From Irineochytrium annulatum (lineage: Eukaryota; Chytridiomycota; Chytridiomycetes; Chytridiales; Chytridiaceae): a stretch of 28,221 bases of DNA. The notes below the pieces were generated by a model. The model was not told the DNA's origin. It was given only the letters and a program-made list of their open reading frames with translations, and did no database searches. This document shows, piece after piece, positions 9,777 through 22,400 of the stretch. The DNA is taken from positions 1 to 28,221 of the forward strand of contig JADGJL010000263.1 in the NCBI GenBank assembly GCA_027600665.1. The letters are read 5' to 3'. The position numbers were made by a program, and so were the translations under genes. The first letter of the stretch is position 1, and every line of letters begins with the position of its first letter.

Positions 9777-11975
9777 ATGGTGGGTTCAGACCACATTTCG
9801 CGGCGCTCTAACGCGGTCCCGCAGGTCAAGGTTCAGGTCAAATGGTCCGGGAAGAAGTTCGACATCGACTTGGATCCTGCCCAGCCGGGCCTCGTGTTTA
9901 AAACGCAGCTTTACACGCTGACGGGGGTCGAGCCGGATCGCCAGAAAATTTTAATCAAGGGAGGAACGTTGAAGGTACACACCACTTTATTGAGGGCACG
10001 CTGCTTAAAGCGTTGTAGGATGAGACGGATATGTCCTGTTTGGGGATTAAAGAGGTTAGCAATTTTGAGCTTAAAATTGGAAATTTACATACTTTTAACA
10101 GGGACACGCGTTTATGGTTGGTATTTTTTGTGGCGTTGTTGTGAAGTGAGGTAACGTTTACGCAGATGATGGGCACAGCAGGAGAACTCCCAAAGGCGCC
10201 GGAAACCGCCGTCAAGTTCGTCGAAGACATGACCGAGACTCAGCTCGCAAAGGCCGTTAGTATGCACGCAACTAGCGGTCATATTATTGCTGCTTTATTC
10301 ATTTTGTTTAGCTGAAAGTACCTGCCGGGTTGGTGAATTTGGGGAACACGTGCTATATGAATGCGACGTTGCAATGCCTTCGAGCGATCCCGGAGCTGCG
10401 GACAGCCATTGCCAAGTAGGTCGTGCCGAATTTTATAGTTTGCTAATGTTCATCAGGGCGAATCCGTCCTTCGGACAAGATCCACGGGCGAATCTGATGC
10501 CCGCGATCGGTAACATGTTCAGGGACCTGGAGAACTCTGGCGCGTCATTTACACCATTAGGTAACCGAAGGTGCAAGCGTCGCAGCGTGTTGTACTGACG
10601 AGTACACCCTCAGTATTCCTGCAGATCCTTCGGTCGGCCTTCCCTCAATTCAACGAGCACAATAACCAAGGATACTTCCAACAAGACGCGGAGGAGTGCT
10701 GGGGCGAGATCATATCTTCACTTGCGGATCGTGTTCCCGGCTTATCATCGGACGGCGACTTAGCCGCGGATAAGAAGTTCATCGAGCAGTATCTGAGCGG
10801 CGAAACGATATCGACGTAGGTGTCTTAGTCGTAGACAGCTTTTTAGTTACCTTATCACAAGGACAAAATGCGATGAGAACCCGGAAGAGCCTCCCACCAC
10901 CTCTATCAATACCTTCCGTCAATTAAAAGTCAACATTGGCGCCGGCGGTAACGATGAACCCTCCTTCGCGGTAACTAATTTGTTACAGTATCGACCTATA
11001 TGATGTCTGATCTTGCGGCTGTATGTTAAGAATTAATCACTGCACTGGAACTTACTTACTTTTGCAGGGCTTCACCGAGAAGATCGAGAAGAACTCCCCA
11101 TCCCTTGGCCGGTCTGCGACGTACACCCAAACGACCAAGATCACGCGGCTGCCGGCATACCTCACCATTAGTAAGCCACGTTTTTGATTACCTATTTAAC
11201 CAGCGCCAGACTTTGTTCGCTTCCAATGGAAACCATCCGAGCGCGTCAAGGCCAAGATCCTTAAGGTATAACAACGGATGAAACCAGTGTAACCCATGGA
11301 CACAGAAAGTGAAATTTCCGTTCGAGCTCGACGCCACCCCGCTTTGCACGCCAGAGCTCGTCGAGAAGCTCAGCCCGGCCAAGATGAGGCTCAAAAAGCT
11401 CGAGGAGGAGGCCGCGGACGCCAAGGTTTGAGATTACACACGAAACGCGCGATTTAGTGACTTCATGCAAATACAGAAAAAAAATAAGGCGGTTGACGGC
11501 GTCGATGCGATGGATGTGGAGAAGACAGCAGTGACGAAGGACCAGCAAGCCGTGTACAAGGAGCTCGGGTTGGATGCGTCGCTGATAAGTGATGTGGGGG
11601 CGAATGTGTCGGGGCAGTATGACTTGGTTGCTGGTTTGCGAGGTTTTTAACCGGCTATAGACTGATTGTGAGTTTTGGGTTTAGTTCTGACGCATGTCGG
11701 ACGTGCGGCCGACTCGGGCCATTATATTGGGTGGTCGAAGAACGAGAAGGGGGAGTGGTGTAAGTTTGACGAAACATTTTGGTGGTTGCCGCTTTGCTCA
11801 GCTGTTCAGGGAAATACGACGATGACACCGTGTCGCTGATACCTGCAGAGGAGATCTCGAAGCTCGAGGGGGGCGGGGACTGGCACAGCGCGTATATTTG
11901 CCTTTAGTAAGTGGTTTCTTTTCGACCTTTTTGCCTAACAATGTTTTTTGTAGCAAAGCGAAGTTATTGAAGTAA
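9777..11975 (+). CDS. UBP6: USP14/Ubp6 proteasome-associated deubiquitinase
   Basis: Seventeen exons: 9777-9779, 9825-9974, 10019-10054, 10102-10116, 10166-10255, 10312-10415, 10457-10560, 10614-10815, 10862-10947, 10989-11020, 11068-11170, 11210-11265, 11306-11425, 11477-11633, 11685-11759, 11810-11906, 11954-11975; 483 residues (human 494, yeast 499). An N-terminal ubiquitin-like domain (about 2-72; GVEPDRQKILIKGGTLK) docks this family on the proteasome base. The peptidase C19 domain follows. Catalytic Cys112 lies in NLGNTCYMN, His432 in DSGHYIGW, and the Asp in YDDDTV (448-450). It trims ubiquitin chains from proteasome substrates. Exon 1 is the ATG alone and exon 4 has 15 nt. The final intron is inferred from phase and adds the short tail YKAKLLK after AYICL. 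Confidence 0.95.
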
Positions 11976-12599
11976 ACGATTGTTGGGTAACTAGGGATCA
12001 TGTAAATCGAGCAAGTAATGCCTTCAGTTCATGAAAGTGGCATTCCGGTGACAATAAAGTTTGTCGCGATTAAGCTCTGTGGATGTCTCTTTTTTTTTTT
12101 TGGTTTGTGGTTTATGTTGTTTTACGGGAATGGGAAATGTCGGCAGACAGCAGGGAATGGATGCGAGAGGTGGTCACAACCATTCTCAACCAACCGCCGG
12201 CGTCCTCCATGCGTAGCAGCTTGTGGGGCTTATGGTGGGACCGTCGAGCCAGTAAGCCAGCTTCCAAACGGCTCGTTAGATTACAGTCAACGGTCAACCG
12301 TTGGGCTCGCGACGTGCGGGTCCAGCTCCTCTTCTGCGTAATGAGCGGCTTTTCCTTTACCCCGCCTTGGAGTTGCGTCGCACCCGCCAACCAAAGCATG
12401 AACAGTCGTCGCGACCCCACTAGCGGCCGCCCTTCTCTCCCCGACCTCCTTCCATCCGCGTCTAAACCACCGGCTTCAAACCCTTTTCACCGGCGCCTCC
12501 TCATCTTCCCCCATCTCATTATCGCCCTTCTGTCCCGCCCGCTTTGTTAATCTCCCTTTTTCGCCCTTACCCTCATCTCTCCCGGCACAGGCACACCTC
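11976..12599. other. Intergenic region downstream of USP14
   Basis: This 624-bp stretch holds the USP14 3' UTR with an AATAAA at 12053 and a run of 12 T at 12090-12101. Beyond it I see no supported gene. A plus-strand open frame (12083-12550) has low-complexity, Ser/Pro-rich coding without domains. The minus-strand frame at 12112-12420 likewise lacks family resemblance. Confidence 0.5.
12053..12058 (+). terminator. Candidate poly(A) signal AATAAA of USP14
   Basis: AATAAA lies 78 nt after the inferred USP14 stop codon and is followed 32 nt later by a T-rich run, a common arrangement for a fungal cleavage and polyadenylation region. Confidence 0.5.
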
Positions 12600-12840
12600 C
12601 CAATCACCTTACCGCCCGCATCGGCCACAACCACGCGTCTCATAAAGCCCCATCCGCAGCATCGCCTCCTTCCTCCCATACCGCGCCACCAGCCAACCCG
12701 CGCGCTTGGCGGACCGGACGCGATTGCACGAATGAGGGAGCATGTGAGAGATAAGTTGCGTGAGGTCGAGAGTGTCAGGATGCGCTCGAGAAGCTCGGGT
12801 GGTAGGCTGGTGAGCAAAGGGGCGGTGGATGTGTTGGAAG
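12600..12840 (-). pseudogene. F-box-like gene remnant, frame-broken
   Basis: One minus-strand frame reads LTSLPPELLERILTLSTSRN and on to about 12720, a typical F-box opening. The likely continuation, RAGWLVARYGRKEAMLRM (to about 12650), is in another frame with no room for an intron between the two, so a frameshift is needed. The F-box frame has no ATG upstream. An ATG-led piece (from about 12880) lies in the second frame instead. That second frame stops at about 12610. F-box followed by an LARYGR-like stretch is, as I recall, the start of large F-box/ankyrin families in chytrids, but I find no ankyrin repeats downstream. I read it as a decayed family member. A sequencing indel or an unrelated small gene cannot be excluded. 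Confidence 0.42.
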
Positions 12841-13461
12841 CGTGATTTCGAGGTAGGGGAAGGGACGGGGAAGTCCATGAGTGCGGAGAGAGGCCGAAGG
12901 GTACGGGCGCAGGGCCGCGGGTGGACCAACCATCGCGACGGTTTTTGATAAGATCGGCGCCTGATGTTAGACGGATCGAGGTAAACCTCCAAAGGCGCGG
13001 TCAACGCAAGGTTAGAGAGCGACGAGGATGCTAAGCGATGACGTGTTCAACAGTCCGGCCTTCGCTGTTTCCACGACAAAGCGAAAGACGAGGCCAATGA
13101 CTTCACGCCCTGGATGCAAATCGACTTAGCGAGTATGCTTTCGTATTTTAATCCGTGAGGGATTAACTATCGCGTCGCATGAACCTGGTTGTGGATGACA
13201 CTAGTGCCGTCACGGGCTATAAATATCAAAGTCGCTCTCGACGTTCAAAACACACCGCCAAAATAAAGCCATAGAAGTAAACGCAATTCCAGTGCAGTCA
13301 TCTAATACGTTATCCAGGAGATTGATGCGCATGAAGAATATGTTGTCGTCTAAAAGAATACACCGATAAACGACAAAGGGTGAAGTTATAGTGGCTTGAA
13401 ATTGAAATCCCGCTACATTTGACCGACAGCATCTGAGGGAGCTCGAGGAGCGCAGTTGGAA
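12841..13461. promoter_or_regulatory. Region upstream of the DNAH1 gene
   Basis: This 621-bp stretch includes the 5' side of the F-box remnant and then about 450 bp with no gene I can support before the dynein ATG. It holds a TATA-like TATAAATA at 13218-13225. The minus-strand open frame at 13210-13485 shows no domain and overlaps the dynein start, so I treat it as noncoding. I saw no convincing RFX X-box. Confidence 0.45.
13218..13225 (+). promoter_or_regulatory. TATA-like element upstream of DNAH1
   Basis: TATAAATA lies 237 bp upstream of the proposed dynein start codon. It matches the TATA consensus, but the distance implies a leader of roughly 200 nt. AT-rich octamers of this kind also occur by chance. 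Confidence 0.25.
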
Positions 13462-16400
13462 ATGGAGGGGAAGAAGATGCCACATCTCCCGCTGAATTTT
13501 TTCGCGGGAAGCATCTTGGATCGGCCTCAGCCCCTTCTGCAGGGAACCTCGACGATTGATATTTCGGAGGCGAGCCTTCGGGGAGCCGCCAGGCGGGGTG
13601 TCTTCTCAGAGCTCCTCACACAACCAGATTTGCTTGATGGCAGCGAGATTGAATTTCTGGTCCCCGGACAGCCTCCCCCAATCCCTCCACTCGACGGCCT
13701 TTTGGCGAGCTCGTTGACGGGGGGGCTGCCGAAAACCAAGGGCTTTCGTCGGCCAGGATGGAAGCTTGCATCATCAGCACGCGACGCGCCGGTTCAGAAC
13801 GCGGCGGGGGGTCTGTCAGCACCAAAAATTGATGAAGGTGTCGAGGCGGATGGGGAGCCGGAGAAGGCGGTCGACCTTGTGAATCAGGATCTGGGTCGCG
13901 AGGAGGTACCGGGAGATGCGGCGGCACGGGCACAATCGGTGAAGGAAGGGGATGCATCACCAGCGGCAGAACCGGTGGCTCCTGAGAAGGAGCCGATGCG
14001 GCGACGGCCGAAGGCCGGCTTTCAGAAGGCGCTGGAGCCGAAGGTCATCCTACCGTACGAGTCGCACCCGGGACAGACGCCGAGGAAGATTGAGATAGAG
14101 CGGCGGAAGAGGCTGTTTGCGAGGCAGCGCACGGAGGTCCTCGTCGCGTCGGAACTCAGAACTGTCCTGCCGCGGATAGGGGCGCTTATCCCTCCTATGC
14201 CGTCAGCGGCCTCGACATCTGATGGGTCGACTATCCCTGGAACTGCGGATCAGGACGTTCCTGTGGAGGTCCCGGCAGCAGTGGAGGCGGGGCGGAAAAG
14301 CGTTGGGCAGCGTCAGAGCGTCGGGCAGCGGCAGGATGGGGAAGCTGCTGACGGCAAGAGGCAGTCCAGCACTCTTGAAAAAAGTGGGTCGCTGAAAACG
14401 GTGGCACCGGCCGCGGAACCGAAACCTAGCACAGTTGACTACTCCGAAATTCTGCCTTTGTCAGTGTTCGACGATACGGAATATGATCAACGGACGATAG
14501 CGGAGTGGTTGGACATGTGGCCGGACACGGAGGCGCACTTAAAGACGCCGTCAGAAAACAACAGGCTGTGGGTCGCAACGGTGCCTGTCCCCGCGAAATG
14601 CTTGTATACTCCCGAAGCCCCGCACGTCACCACCCTACTGAAGGCATCCTACGATCCGCCGCAGTGGAGGGACTGTGTTGCGACGGCCTATGATCCCGTG
14701 GAGAACAAGTGGAAGATCAAGTTTATCGCGTTTGATGGGTGGGAACTGGACCTGAGACGCGGAGGGAACGATTACGATGACGTCGATAGCGATCGGGGCA
14801 GTGAGAGCGAAGCGGACGACATAGAGATGACGAGGGCGATCGACTTGTCTATCTTTGACGGGCTCACGGAGACGAGCAGCTTGAAGTGCAACGACGATGA
14901 GGCTTGGGTTGATCGGTGAGCTAGGACGATTCTAGTTCAACATAAGTAACGCAAAATGCAGGATAAACATCATGTTTTTGGCGGAAGATCCCTTCAACTT
15001 CGCTCGACGTGTTGCGGCAGCGCATTTGCTTCGGGAAAACTCGGCAATCGAGCTGGTACGAGCTTGCAATCAAACTGCGGCTGAGCAACTTATAGGAATA
15101 TAACTTTTGTATTGATTGTATGCCGACGGAGGAATCACTGCGTCTGCCTGCCCACCTTCTGGCCAGAATTGTCGACAAGGCGACAACACCACGGACGACG
15201 AAGTTCATTGGGGAATCGAAACCGCTAAAGGAGCTTCTTGACGAGCTCTCGCTTGAATACTCCCGTTCTATGAACAAACAGTTATTTGATTGCGAGGTAC
15301 CGTATTCAGGCTGCAATGTTGCTTACTCGAGTAGGTTCGGTCCCCGAAAAATAGAGGGTTATACTCTAACGTGGAAGTGCCACTACTCGAAAATGTCCGA
15401 GCTCCTCCTGAGTAAGCTTTTTGTTATTGTACAGCGTCTAAGTCGCATCAGATATGGCAAAGTTTCCGTAAGTCCATACGACTACGAGAAGTATAAACGC
15501 GATTTCGGATTCGTATCCTTCTTGACGAAGATCGAGGTCGTCCGGACACTCGCTAAAGTTCGCATTGAGTGCGATAGGTTGCTTAGCAACAGCCTGTTTC
15601 TTACGTCCGTCACGAAGATTGTTCGGCTGGACGAGTTTGAGCAGATGCAAAACCAAAGCTTGTCAAACGTGAAAACGCAGTTAAAAGAAGGGTGAGAGAG
15701 TAGACGAGGTCGAAGACACTAATTTGTTACGCAGGTGGATTCCCGCGTTAAAGTCTGTGATTCGCAATGGGTTTAAGGATGTCGGCAAAGGCTGGTATAA
15801 CATGCAGGAATCCAATCTTGAAGTCTACAAGATATCGAAGTTGAAGAAGTTCATGACGTCTGTGAAGTTCATCATGCAAGATTCGTTGCGGTCTCTGGTC
15901 CTGAATTCGTTGCAGGACTTCATTCGGATGATATCCTTGATCAGCTCCCAAACTGTCGTTATCAACGGGACTAATGACGTGAAGATTTTTGACAACATGA
16001 ACAAAGAGAAGGTTGCTGCCAACGAGCTTACCAACAGACGGCCGCTGTTTCAAATAGACCTAACGTTTAAGGCCGGCAAGGTCTTTTATAGCACCGACCC
16101 GACAGCTTACGAGACTTCAATTTTGTCGATGTTTGATAAAGCTCTCTCTACCGTTGAGAATCTTCCGCAGCTGGAGCCTATAGTACTGGATCAAATGTTC
16201 TGGGCGACAAAACCGAACCTACAAATCCCGCATAGCAAAGAAATAAGTATATCCAAACTTCGAGATCGGTTGAAGCGGGCGATCCAGGACGGCATTTTGC
16301 CATTGGAGAAATACTTGCGGCAGTTCGACAAGCATTTGAAGCTCCTGAACCTCGATATTGCTCAGTTTGCCGTGGATTATGAAGAAGAAAATCATAGCAT

Positions 16401-19400
16401 CGAAGAAATGGAGAAGGATATTACTAAGCACATGCATGATTGGGAGGCGCTTGACAAGGATATTCCAAGTCATATTTGCCTAGGGCTGTTTTGGGTTAGC
16501 TGCGACTCCATCCGAGCTGCAATGAGGAAGGACTTAGCCAAAGTCGTCCTTGACCTTCTGTCGAAGAGGACCTCCCGTCTTGCCTCCAGCATTTCTCAAG
16601 CGTTCGGAGGAATTCAGAGTCGGCTGAAAGATCGCCCCGTTAAAATTGAGGAGTTAATCGAGCTTCGTGAATACATGAAGACAATTCCGGATGTATGTCG
16701 GAACCAGGCGACGAGGATACAAGAGATGCTTCACAACTATGAGCTTCTCGAAAAGTATCGATACGAGCAGTCAAATGAGGACTTCCGTCTACGATGGCAG
16801 TCATATTCCTGGCCCATGCGGATTGAGGATATGATTCGGGCGACGGAGGCATCCCTAGAGACTGACGAGGGCACCTTCATGAGGAACCTGACCTCAGATC
16901 AAGAAGTTTTCAAGGAACGCGTCCATCAACTCAGCATTACTGTCGCTGACTTCAGCAGGCATAACGACTTGACAAGGATAGCAGAAATTGTCACTGAAGT
17001 TCATAAGGTTGCGCTTGAATTGAAAGAATGCCAAAATCTCGTCACGTTGTTTAACTCGCGGGAGCGCCTTTTTAATTTGGAGGTCACTCACTACGATGAG
17101 GTAGCGCAACTAATGAAAGACTTCGAGCCATACAAGAGCTTATGGCTCACCGCAAACGATTGGATGAAGTGGAGGAACGCTTGGCTCCATGGCTCATTCT
17201 TGGATCTTAATGCAGAGGACGTCGAAAAGAACCTGACGAACGCATGGCGCGTCATCTTCAAATCTGTGAAGCATTTTAAACAGATGCCGGGTTGCCTAAA
17301 CGTTGCTACGCAAGTCAAAGATGAGATGGAGGAGTTCAAACCTTATCTCCCGCTAATCCAGGCCCTGCGTAACCCGGGAATGCGCGACAGACACTGGGAC
17401 AAACTTTCTGACGAGCTAGCGATTAAAATCCATCCCGATACTTCGTTTACGCTTACCGATGTACTTAATATGCAACTGTTGGACAAAGTTGAGGTTATTA
17501 CAAAGGTTTGCGACGTCGCCGGAAAGGAATACTCAATTGAGGCGGCATTGGACAAAATGGATGCCGAATGGAAGAATATCGCTCTTGAGATAATTTCATA
17601 CAAAGACACTGGAACTTTCATAATGAAGGCGTCAGATGAAGTTGTCAGACTTCTGGATGATCACATCGTAATGACGCAGTCGATGAGCTTTTCGCCGTTC
17701 AAGAAGCCGTTTGCAGAACGCATAGCTCTATGGGAGTCGAAGTTACGCACAGTTCAAGAGGTTTTAGAGGCATGGATGACTTGTCAGCGATCCTGGCTGT
17801 ACCTAGAACCGATTTTCGGCTCCGACGATATCGTTAACCAGCTCCCAGTCGAGAGTAAACGATTTACCACAATGGACAGGACATGGCGACGTATTATGAG
17901 CCAGGCGAAAGCAAAACCCGGAGTTGTTGAGTGCTGTTCAGATTTTAAGCTGCTGGATTCTTTTAAAGAGTGCAACAAGCTGCTAGAACTTGTGTCGAAA
18001 GGTCTTTCGGCGTACCTCGAGAGCAAGCGTATCGCATTCCCCAGGTTCTTTTTCTTGTCGGACGACGAGCTTCTGCAAATTTTGTCCCAAACGAAGGACC
18101 CCACTGCTGTCCAGCCGCACTTGCGCAAGTGTTTTGAGAACATTGCTGCACTAGAATTTCAGGATGATAACAAAATTGTCGCAATGTTCTCCGCGGAAGG
18201 CGAGCGAATTAATGTTGCCGAGCCCTTTTACCCCAAGGGGCCCGTTGAAGAATGGTTGCTTAAGGTTGAAGACCAAATGCGGAAGAGCGTTAAGAAGGTC
18301 ATCATGGATGGTTTAAGTTGCTACCATATGAAACAACGCACGTCGTGGGTGTTAGACTGGCAGGGACAAGTCGTTCTCTCTGTCAGCCAAACGTATTGGA
18401 CAAAAGAGGTCACAGAGGCCCTAAAAACTGGGCAGAATGGTTTGAAGGCCTTGTATTCTAGACTACTAGCTCAGTTACAGGGGTTGGTTGCGCTTGTCCG
18501 AGGCGACTTACCATTTCTGAATCGGCTAATCCTTGGAGATTTGATTGTTGTTGACGTTCATTCCCGCGATGTCGTAAAAAAATTAATTGATAGCGGCGTC
18601 AACTCGGAGAATGATTTTGAATGGATTTCTCAGTTGCGATACTACTGGGAAGATGACGATTTGAGAGTAAAAATTGTTAACGCAAATTTCAAATACGGCT
18701 ACGAGTACCTCGGAAACACGGGACGTCTGGTGATAACACCGCTAACTGATCGATGCTACTTAACTCTCACCGGAGCGATGCATCTCGGTATGGGAGGGGC
18801 ACCAGCAGGCCCCGCCGGGACTGGCAAGACGGAAACCGTGAAGGACTTGGCTAAATCGCTTGCAAAGCAATGCGTTGTTTTTAACTGCTCAGATCAACTG
18901 GACTACCTTGCAATGGCAAAGTTTTTCAAAGGATTGGCGGCAGCGGGTGCCTGGGCTTGCTTCGACGAGTTTAATCGCATTGATATCGAGGTGTTGTCCG
19001 TTATCGCGCAACAAATTACGACTATCCAAAAAGCAGCGAGCGCTGGGCAAACTAGATTCATTTTTGAGGGAGTTGAGCTGCCGTTGGATCCGACGAACGC
19101 CATCTTTATTACGATGAATCCAGGATATGCAGGTCGGACTGAGCTTCCCGATAACTTGAAGGCATTGTTCCGGCCCGTATGTTTTTCCACTGGTTTTTTA
19201 CGTAAATTAACGTTAAGTAGGTTGCAATGATGATTCCAAACTACGCGATGATCGGTGAAATCAGCTTGTTCTCCTTCGGGTTTTCAAATGCCAAAGTTCT
19301 GGCCGAAAAAATGGTGGCAACATTTAAACTCTCGTCAGAGCAGCTGTCCTCTCAAGACCACTACGACTTCGGCATGCGGGCAGTGAAGACTGTGATATCT

Positions 19401-22400
19401 AGCGCTGGAAATCTAAAGAGGGAGCAACCAAATGCCGGCGAGGATCTAATACTTTTGCGCGCATTATGTGACTGCAATCTTCCTAAATTCTTAGCAGACG
19501 ACGTGCCATTGTTCAACGGCATTATATCTGATCTCTTTCCTGGCGTGGAGCAACCTAAAATTGATTATGGCGAGCTTCTTGATTCTATTAACCGCACCTG
19601 CGAAAAGCTTACATTGCAAGCGGAGGATTCCTTCATCAAAAAGTGCATTCAGCTCTACGAAACCACCGTCGTTCGTCACGGGCTCATGCTGGTGGGTCCA
19701 ACCGGGGGTGGCAAAACCAGCTGTTGTCGGGTTCTGTCGAAGGCACTCTCGAGTCTGCAGGGCCGGCGGGCACCAAATGGGAAGATGATCGAAAAGGTCC
19801 GCGTGCATGTCTTAAACCCGAAATCCATTACGATGGGGCAGCTTTACGGCGAATTTGATCAACAAACGCATGAGTGGACGGATGGCATATTATCGTGCTT
19901 GATGCGTGAGGGTGTAGACGATACCAGCCCCGACAAGAAGTGGTATGTCTTCGACGGCCCAGTTGACGCCGTGTGGGTTGAAAGCATGAATACGCTGTTG
20001 GATGACAACAAGAAGCTCTGCCTGAGTAGTGGAGAAATCATTAAGATGGCAACAACGCAGACAATGATGTTTGAGGTCGAGAACCTTGCTTACGCTTCTC
20101 CAGCCACAGTTTCGCGATGCGGAATGATATACATGGAGCCGGGTGCACTCGGAGTTGCGCCATTAATTCGATCGTGGTTATCCCAGAGGGAGCAAGCCTT
20201 GCCAGCGCAATATGCATCTGTCTTTAGGTCTCTGCTGGTGCCTTTATTCGATTTCTATCTCGAGCCTGCCTTAAAGTTTGTAAGGAGAAGCATACGAGAA
20301 CCTGTTCCAACAACGGATGGGAGTTTGACACTAAGCTTGATGAAGATTATGTCTTGTCTTATCGGGCCGTTTTTGCAACCTGACTCGGAGGCTAGCGACC
20401 GTGTAAACTTATTTGCGGAACTGATGGAGCCTTACTTCTTGTTTGCTATGATATGGTCGGTCGGGGTGACCTCCGATGCCGAAGGAAGAAAGAAGTTCGA
20501 TGCCTACCTCCGCCAGAATATGGCAAACAGGCCACCGACCTACGCAGTACCCGAGGAAGGAACTGTATACGACTTCACATTCGATCAGGAGAAGAAGACT
20601 TGGGTAAATTGGATGTCGTTTGCGCCGGAGTTCCAGATTACTAGCAAAAACTATCAAGACATTATCGTTCCGACGATGGACACTATCCGGAATACATACC
20701 TGCTGCATATATTGCTACACAACGGCTGTCACGTGCTTTGCACAGGACCGACGGGCACTGGAAAGTCTGTGACAATTCAAGATAAGATAATGCGCGGAAT
20801 GGACGTGTCGTTTACTCCAATTATCTTTAACTTCTCGGCAAGGACCGGCGCAAACCAAACGCAAGACCTTATCGATTCTAAATTAGAAAAGAGGAGAAAA
20901 GGCGTTTTTGGCCCTCCCGTCGGCAAACGTTACATTCTATTCATTGATGACCTCAACATGCCGATGTTAGATATTTGCGGGGCACAACCACCAGTTGAAT
21001 TACTGCGTCAGTGGATGGATTGCGGAGGTGATATATTTTGATAAGCTTGTTTGTATTAATACTAGTCAGGGTGGTATGATCGGAAGAACGTCGGAAAGTT
21101 TATGGAAATTGTGGATATTACGTTTGTTAGTGCTATGGGCCCCCCGGGGGGTGGCCGAAATCCAGTCACGCAGCGTTTCACTCGTCACTTCAACATGATT
21201 TCACTTGTCGAGATGGAGAACGAATCCTTAAACCGAATCTTCACCACGATTCTGGGATCTTTCTTGCAAAAATTCCCGCCGGAGATCATCAAAAGAACCG
21301 ACGCAATCGTCGACGCCTCTGTCTACATTTATAACACCATCCGGGCGGAACTTCTCCCGACACCCGCGAAATCGCACTATACGTTTAATTTGAGAGATTT
21401 GTCGAAAGTTATTCAGGGCGTTCTTTCCGCTGACGTCAAAACTGTCAATATCGAAACCGACATCGTTCGGTTATGGGTACACGAGTGCATGCGCGTGTTT
21501 CAGGACCGTCTTGTTGATAACATCGACAAGAGCTGGTTCTTAAGCTTGATGAAAGACACGCTACTGGAAACACTTCAGCTCAGTTGGCCCGAAGTTGTTA
21601 GCAGCGAGCCCCTTCTTTACGGCGATTATATGACGCCGGGTGCGGATCCGAAGGTCTACACAGAAATCAAGGATATGAGGCGGCTGGTTAAACTTGCTGA
21701 AGAATATTTGGAGGATTACAACTCTACAACAACCTCGCCGATGCGTCTGGTGATGTTCTTAGATGCAATCGAACATGTTTCCAGAATATGCAGAGTTATT
21801 CGTTCACCTATGGGTAATGCACTCCTGTTAGGAGTTGGTGGGTCTGGTCGGCAATCTCTATCGAGGCTTGCGACCTTCATGGAAGAATATGAGCTATTCC
21901 AAATTGAAATCAACAAGAATTACGGGCAAACGGAGTGGAGAGATGATCTAAAGAAAGTGATGTTCTGGGCCGGTATTGATGCGAAGCCCACTGTTTTCTT
22001 ATACTGTGACACGCAAATCGTTTCCGAGTCATGTCTGGAAGACGTCAACAATATTTTGAACGGCGGAGATGTCCCCAACATCTACACAAATGAGGAAATG
22101 GATCGGATAATGAACTCAATGCGGCCATTAGCAACTGACCTTGCGTTGGTTCCCACGAGAGAAAATCTTTTCGCTCTTTACATTACTCGCGTGCGCTCGA
22201 ATTTGCATGTAATTATCTGTATGAGCCCTATCGGGGACGCGTTCCGCAACCGGCTCCGTATGTTCCCGTCTCTTGTTAATTGTTGCACAATCGACTGGTT
22301 TTCGACCTGGCCAGAGGAAGCATTGCGATCGGTAGCAGCTAACTCAATCGCAGGTACGTTGTATACGTCGGTATCGCGTTGGCTAACGTTTTACAGAGGT

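Noticed and set aside
12083..12550. Plus-strand open frame downstream of USP14
   Set aside because: It starts in a homopolymer T run, shows no domain, and is Ser/Pro-rich filler typical of a chance frame in GC-rich DNA.
15297..15434. A single 138-nt in-frame intron in DNAH1
   Set aside because: It would also keep frame, but leaves a gap of about 20 residues against other DNAH1 proteins. The two-intron model aligns without it.
15412..15434. A 23-nt intron (GTAAGC to TTGTACAG) in DNAH1
   Set aside because: Far too short for spliceosomal removal. The next AG at 15450-15451 gives a 40-nt intron in the correct phase.
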